From NCBI RefSeq assembly GCF_036173065.1, contig NZ_CP108041.1, positions 1,798,001-1,862,000 on the forward strand: DNA of 64,000 bases, given 5' to 3'. The notes under the pieces were generated by a model. It did not search any database. It was given only the letters and a program-made list of their open reading frames with translations, and was not told where the DNA came from. The translations under genes were made by a program, and so were the position numbers. Shown piece after piece: positions 60,992 to 64,000 of this stretch. The stretch comes from Rhodococcus sp. NBC_00297 (GTDB lineage: Bacteria; Actinomycetota; Actinomycetes; Mycobacteriales; Mycobacteriaceae). The first letter of the stretch is position 1, and the number at the start of each line of letters is the position of its first letter.

Positions 60992-62158
60992 TTGCTGGAC
61001 CCGCAGGCCCTGGCGCGAGTGCGCGCCGGAGTTGCCTCCGCGCTGTCCGACGACGGCGCGGACACCGTGGCCGGCGCCTTCTACGCTCGGCTGTTCGCCG
61101 AGTACCCCGATTTCCGCGGCTTCTTCCCCGCCGCCATGGATCAGCAGCGGCACCGCCTCCTGCGCGCCGTCGACCACGTCGTCCGGCACCTCGACGACCG
61201 CGACTTCCTGCCCTTCCTGCATCAACTCGGGCGTGACCACCGCAAGCACGGCCTGACCGGCGCGCACTTTCTCGCCGCCCAGAACGCGCTGGTCGACGCG
61301 TTCCGCACCACGGCGGACCCGGACGTCTGGACAGACGAGACCGACGCGGCGTGGCGCCGCGTGGTGTCGATGATCTGCAACTCGATGGCCGTCGGGGCCG
61401 ACACCGAGGACCTGCCGCCGTACTGGGGAGCGACGGTGGTCGAGCACCATCGCGTGCTCGACGACCTCGCGATCGTGCGCCTGCAGACGGACGCCGACAT
61501 TCCCTTCGCCGCCGGCCAGTACCTCAGCGTGCAGATCCCGCAGCGTCCACGGATGTGGCGGTACCTCTCCCCCGCGATCGCACCCAACGACTACCGCGGC
61601 ATCGAGTTCCACGTCCGGCGAGTGTCGGCCGGCTGGGTGAGTCCGGCCATCGTCTCGGAGACCACGGTGGGCGACCGCTGGCTGCTCGGGCCGCCGCTGG
61701 GCGGACTCAGCGTGGACACGTCGCCGGGCAGCGAGGACGTGCTCATGATCGCGGGTGGCACCGGCATCGCCCCCCTGCGTGCGCAGCTGATGGACATGGC
61801 GATGCGGAGCCGTAATCCGCGGGTGCATCTGTTCGTGGGCGGCGAGTATCCGAGCGACCTCTACGACCTGGACACGCTGTGGAACCTGGCACGCACCAAC
61901 CCGTGGCTCACCATCGTGCCGGTCGTGGAGCAGCCCGAGGAGCCGTGGTGGCGGCCCGGTCCGGCACGCGAGTTCCCACCGGGCATGAACCACACCATGG
62001 TGGGCAAGCTCGGGCAGGTGGTCACGCGGTTCGGATCGTGGGCCGATCGGCAGATCCAGGTGTGTGGGTCACCGTCGATGGTGCGCACCACTCTGTACGC
62101 ACTGCGCAAGGTGGGGACGCCGATGCAGAACGTCCAGCACGATCCCCTGGGTCAGTGA
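60992..62158 (+). CDS. Type II flavohaemoglobin (Rv0385-like)
   Basis: A 388-residue protein: globin domain (1-135) with proximal His in RDHRKHGL, B10 Tyr in FYARLF and E7 Gln in MDQQ, then FAD domain (about 150-250, motif WRYLSPA) and NAD domain (GGTGIAPLRAQ, VCGSP near the end). The FAD motif WRYLS instead of RQYS and the altered globin CD region mark the mycobacterial type II group, reported to oxidise D-lactate rather than act mainly as NO dioxygenase. TTG 60992 with GAAGG 8 bases upstream. Divergent from clpB. Confidence 0.88.
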   Translation: MLDPQALARVRAGVASALSDDGADTVAGAFYARLFAEYPDFRGFFPAAMDQQRHRLLRAVDHVVRHLDDRDFLPFLHQLGRDHRKHGLTGAHFLAAQNALVDAFRTTADPDVWTDETDAAWRRVVSMICNSMAVGADTEDLPPYWGATVVEHHRVLDDLAIVRLQTDADIPFAAGQYLSVQIPQRPRMWRYLSPAIAPNDYRGIEFHVRRVSAGWVSPAIVSETTVGDRWLLGPPLGGLSVDTSPGSEDVLMIAGGTGIAPLRAQLMDMAMRSRNPRVHLFVGGEYPSDLYDLDTLWNLARTNPWLTIVPVVEQPEEPWWRPGPAREFPPGMNHTMVGKLGQVVTRFGSWADRQIQVCGSPSMVRTTLYALRKVGTPMQNVQHDPLGQ

Positions 62159-62409
62159 GGGTGCGCGTGCGCCAGGCGGCGTAGCGGAGGCACCGTCTGT
62201 GGCGGCTGCTTGCGGGGCGGGAGCACGCTCAGCAACCGGGTGGTCGACGCGGTGACCTCGGCCACGGCGGTCTCGAAGGCGTCCCGGTTCGCGTCCGACA
62301 GTGTGCGGAGTCCGCTGACCTTGCGCACGTACTGACGCGCGGCCGCCTCGATCTCCTCGTCCGTCGCCGCAGGCTCGAGGCCGCGCAGTTCGGTGATGTT
62401 TCGGCACAT
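62152..62409 (-). CDS. DUF2277 protein
   Basis: An 85-residue basic helical protein starting MCRNITELRGLEPAATDEEI and ending with the family tail LPPRKQPPQTVPPLRRL. Function unknown. Cys2 is conserved in the family as far as I recall. ATG 62409. Its last codons overlap the flavohaemoglobin 3' end by seven bases. Confidence 0.85.
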   Translation of the reverse strand: MCRNITELRGLEPAATDEEIEAAARQYVRKVSGLRTLSDANRDAFETAVAEVTASTTRLLSVLPPRKQPPQTVPPLRRLAHAHPH

Positions 62410-62539
62410 GCGAATCACGGTAGACCGGGCACCGTCCGAGGGGAACACCCGAAGAGCTTTACGCTGTACAGGCACCGCGTCGGATAATGTCCACCAATTC
62501 AAGCTTCGTGCAGTTTTCGATCACCGTGAATTCATCTGT

Positions 62540-62833
62540 TCAACCGATTGCGCGCTGATCGGAAAGCGCATTTCCCAGCATCCGCTCGGGCGCCGACAAA
62601 CCACCCCAGACGCCGTACGGCTCACCGGCGGCCACCGCGTAATCACGGCACCGCATCAGCACGGGGCACTGCTCGCAGACCCGTTTGGCCTGCTCCTCGC
62701 GGGCTGTTCTCTTATGTCCCCGTTCACCTTCCGGATGGAAGAAGACGGCAGAATCCATACCGCGGCACAATCCGTTCAACTGCCACTCCCACGTCGTGGC
62801 AATCGGCTCGGGTAACTGGACGGGCTTCGACAT
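62540..62833 (-). CDS. whiB3: WhiB3-type iron-sulfur regulator
   Basis: A 97-residue WhiB protein with the four cluster cysteines C23, C53, C56 and C62 (LCRGMDS and VCEQCPVLMRC), then GVWGG. The N-terminal block WEWQLNGLCRGMDS and FFHPEGERGHKRT match mycobacterial WhiB3 closely, from memory. WhiB3 senses redox state and nitric oxide through a 4Fe-4S cluster and controls lipid and virulence genes with SigA. ATG 62833. The C-terminus lacks the basic DNA-binding tail of WhiB3 (NALSDQRAIG instead), so binding may differ. Confidence 0.88.
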   Translation of the reverse strand: MSKPVQLPEPIATTWEWQLNGLCRGMDSAVFFHPEGERGHKRTAREEQAKRVCEQCPVLMRCRDYAVAAGEPYGVWGGLSAPERMLGNALSDQRAIG

Positions 62834-63065
62834 GACGCTCCTCGTTGTTCGCCTCGTATGCGACGTCACGCTCTCAGTATTACATTACGAACAATCGTCC
62901 AAAAAGTTAATGCGAATAGTCGTGACACACGATTTCCAGTCATCGCGGGTCACAGACACCCTCGCGGCCGCTCCTCGGACCTCTCTCCCCGATGAGGCGA
63001 GCAGGGCCCCCGTCGCCTAGGTTTGACCGAGTGAGAAGCCCCGGTCACCGTCCAGGTCGTGCGCT
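62834..63065. promoter_or_regulatory. AT-rich gap between whiB3 and otsB-GH15 genes
   Basis: A 232-base gap between divergent genes. The stretch 62870-62930 is clearly AT-richer than the surroundings (ATTACATTACGAACAATC, then AAAAAGTTAATGCGAATAG), typical of the long upstream region of whiB genes. No exact motif can be assigned; promoters for both genes are expected here. Confidence 0.4.
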
Positions 63066-64000
63066 GTGAGCGCTGTGGACCTCCCCCTCGACCTTCGCCG
63101 CGCCCTCGTCGGCGTCGCGCGGGTGCCGAGACTGCTGGTCGCCTCCGACTACGACGGCACCATGGCGCCGTTCGTCTCCGACCCGCAGAAGGCGTTTCCG
63201 CTGCCCGAATCGGTCCGCGCACTCCGCGCTCTCGCTGGTCTCGACGGCACCCAGGCTGCTGTGATCTCGGGGCGCGCGCTGCGTGACCTGGCGATCCTCT
63301 CCCGCCTGCCCGTCGAGGTACAGCTCGTGGGCAGCCACGGGTCCGAGTTCGACGCCGGCTTCGTCACCGAGCTCGGCGGCGAGGCGACGGCACTGCTCGA
63401 GCGCGTGGTCGCCGAGCTCCGCACGATCGCGTCCCGCGGCGCGAACATCAGCGTCGAGACCAAGCCCGCCAGCGCCGCTCTGCATGTGCGCAACGCCGAC
63501 CCCGAGGCCGGACAGCGCGCCCTCGACGAGGTCCGTGCGGGCGCAGCCACCTGGGACGGCGTGCAGGTCACCGAGGGCAAGTCCGTGATCGAGCTCGCCG
63601 TCATCGCGACCGACAAGGGCCAGGCCCTCGACATCCTGCGGCACCAGGGCGGCGCCTCCGCCGCCGTCTTCTTCGGCGACGACGTCACCGACGAGAAGGC
63701 GTTCCGACGGCTGCACGGGCCGGACATCGGCGTCAAGGTCGGCGACGGTGAGTCGCTCGCCGGCTACCGCGTCGACACCCTCGAGCAGGTGGCCGCGGCG
63801 CTCGCGTTCCTGTTGGAGGAGCGCCGCACCTGGCTCTCCGGTGCGGACGCCCCGCGCATCGAGCGTCTCACCATGATGGCGAGCCCACGATCGGTGGCAC
63901 TCCTGACGCCCGAGGCCGGCCTCACGTGGCTGTGTCACCCCGAACCCGACTCCGCCGCCGTCTTCGCACACCTGCTCGGCGGCGACGAGGCGGGCCACTT
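63066..64000 (+). CDS. Trehalose-6-phosphate phosphatase fused to a GH15 domain (3' end cut)
   Basis: Open frame of 311 codons to the right edge. Residues 1-260: OtsB-type HAD phosphatase with DYDGT (D28, D30), SGR and GDDVTDEKAF. From about 268: SPRSVALLTPEAGLTWLCHP and ESAAVFAHLLGGDE-like residues of a GH15 (glucoamylase/trehalase-like) N-terminal domain. OtsB releases trehalose from T6P; a GH15 neighbour could hydrolyse it to glucose. GTG start at 63066. I have not seen the end, so the fusion rests on the first 40 residues of the second domain. Confidence 0.8.
   Translation, partial: MSAVDLPLDLRRALVGVARVPRLLVASDYDGTMAPFVSDPQKAFPLPESVRALRALAGLDGTQAAVISGRALRDLAILSRLPVEVQLVGSHGSEFDAGFVTELGGEATALLERVVAELRTIASRGANISVETKPASAALHVRNADPEAGQRALDEVRAGAATWDGVQVTEGKSVIELAVIATDKGQALDILRHQGGASAAVFFGDDVTDEKAFRRLHGPDIGVKVGDGESLAGYRVDTLEQVAAALAFLLEERRTWLSGADAPRIERLTMMASPRSVALLTPEAGLTWLCHPEPDSAAVFAHLLGGDEAGH

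Overview
The window is 64 kb of high-GC, gene-dense chromosome from an actinobacterium of the Nocardiaceae, most likely Rhodococcus in the broad sense. The reasons are a WhiB3-type protein, a GAF-ANTAR regulator, DUF3151 and DUF2277 proteins, a MocR-type regulator, a 13E12-type DUF222/HNH protein, a single-chain giant acyl-CoA carboxylase, and gene order recalling the Mycobacterium tuberculosis Rv0350-Rv0386 region (from memory: dcd, purA with its divergent neighbour, DUF3151, fba, DedA, GH76, SpoU methylase, pyrE, LemA-like, clpB, flavohaemoglobin). No prophage, plasmid, rRNA or CRISPR is seen, and no gene-free gap exceeds 300 bases.

Layout. 1-7.4 kb: truncated Hsp70-like membrane protein, dcd, tRNA-Gly(CCC), a transglutaminase-like protein, a lipase, then a minus-strand run with a Fur-family regulator, a CDGSH Fe-S protein, an NPPY methyltransferase and a TetR regulator with a palindrome on its start codon. 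7.6-13 kb: a Tat-exported DAPG-hydrolase-like protein and a stress-like cluster (GAF-ANTAR, two NAD(P) reductases, zinc alcohol dehydrogenase, STAS protein). 13-19 kb: acetoacetyl-CoA synthetase, an HxlR/quinone-oxidoreductase-2 pair and a MocR regulator. 19-25 kb: purA, then a cobalt ECF transporter operon (cbiMNQO) behind a cobalamin riboswitch, and a cation diffusion facilitator. 25-26.2 kb: one AbiEi/DUF559-like gene between two 69-bp direct repeats, the most mobile-looking part of the window. 26-42 kb: mostly core genes (FUSC, fba, two DedA, GH76, SpoU methylase, ogt, MarR/MFS pair, dual-cysteine pyridoxal kinase, pyrE) plus a long alanine-rich coiled-coil surface protein.

42.6-48.1 kb is one gene for an 1822-residue protein with biotin carboxylase, biotin carrier and carboxyltransferase domains. 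49-50.5 kb is an amino-acid permease broken by one in-frame TAG. 50.5-58.2 kb: DUF222/HNH protein, WYL regulator with VOC protein, a DHA2 efflux pump behind a perfect operator, an EAL protein with a dead GGDEF, and a COG0523 metal chaperone directly behind a Zur box. 58-64 kb: clpB with HspR (HAIR) and SigH-type signals, a type II flavohaemoglobin, DUF2277, whiB3, and a trehalose-6-phosphate phosphatase fused to the start of a GH15 domain, cut by the right edge.

The regulatory sites are the clearest readable logic: cobalamin represses cobalt import, zinc starvation induces the COG0523 gene, and heat or thiol stress induces clpB. The most unusual items are the repeat-flanked AbiEi/DUF559 gene, a 12-bp palindromic motif shared by the giant carboxylase and a dedA promoter, the OtsB-GH15 fusion, the nonsense permease, and a start codon placed directly after a 26-bp perfect palindrome.
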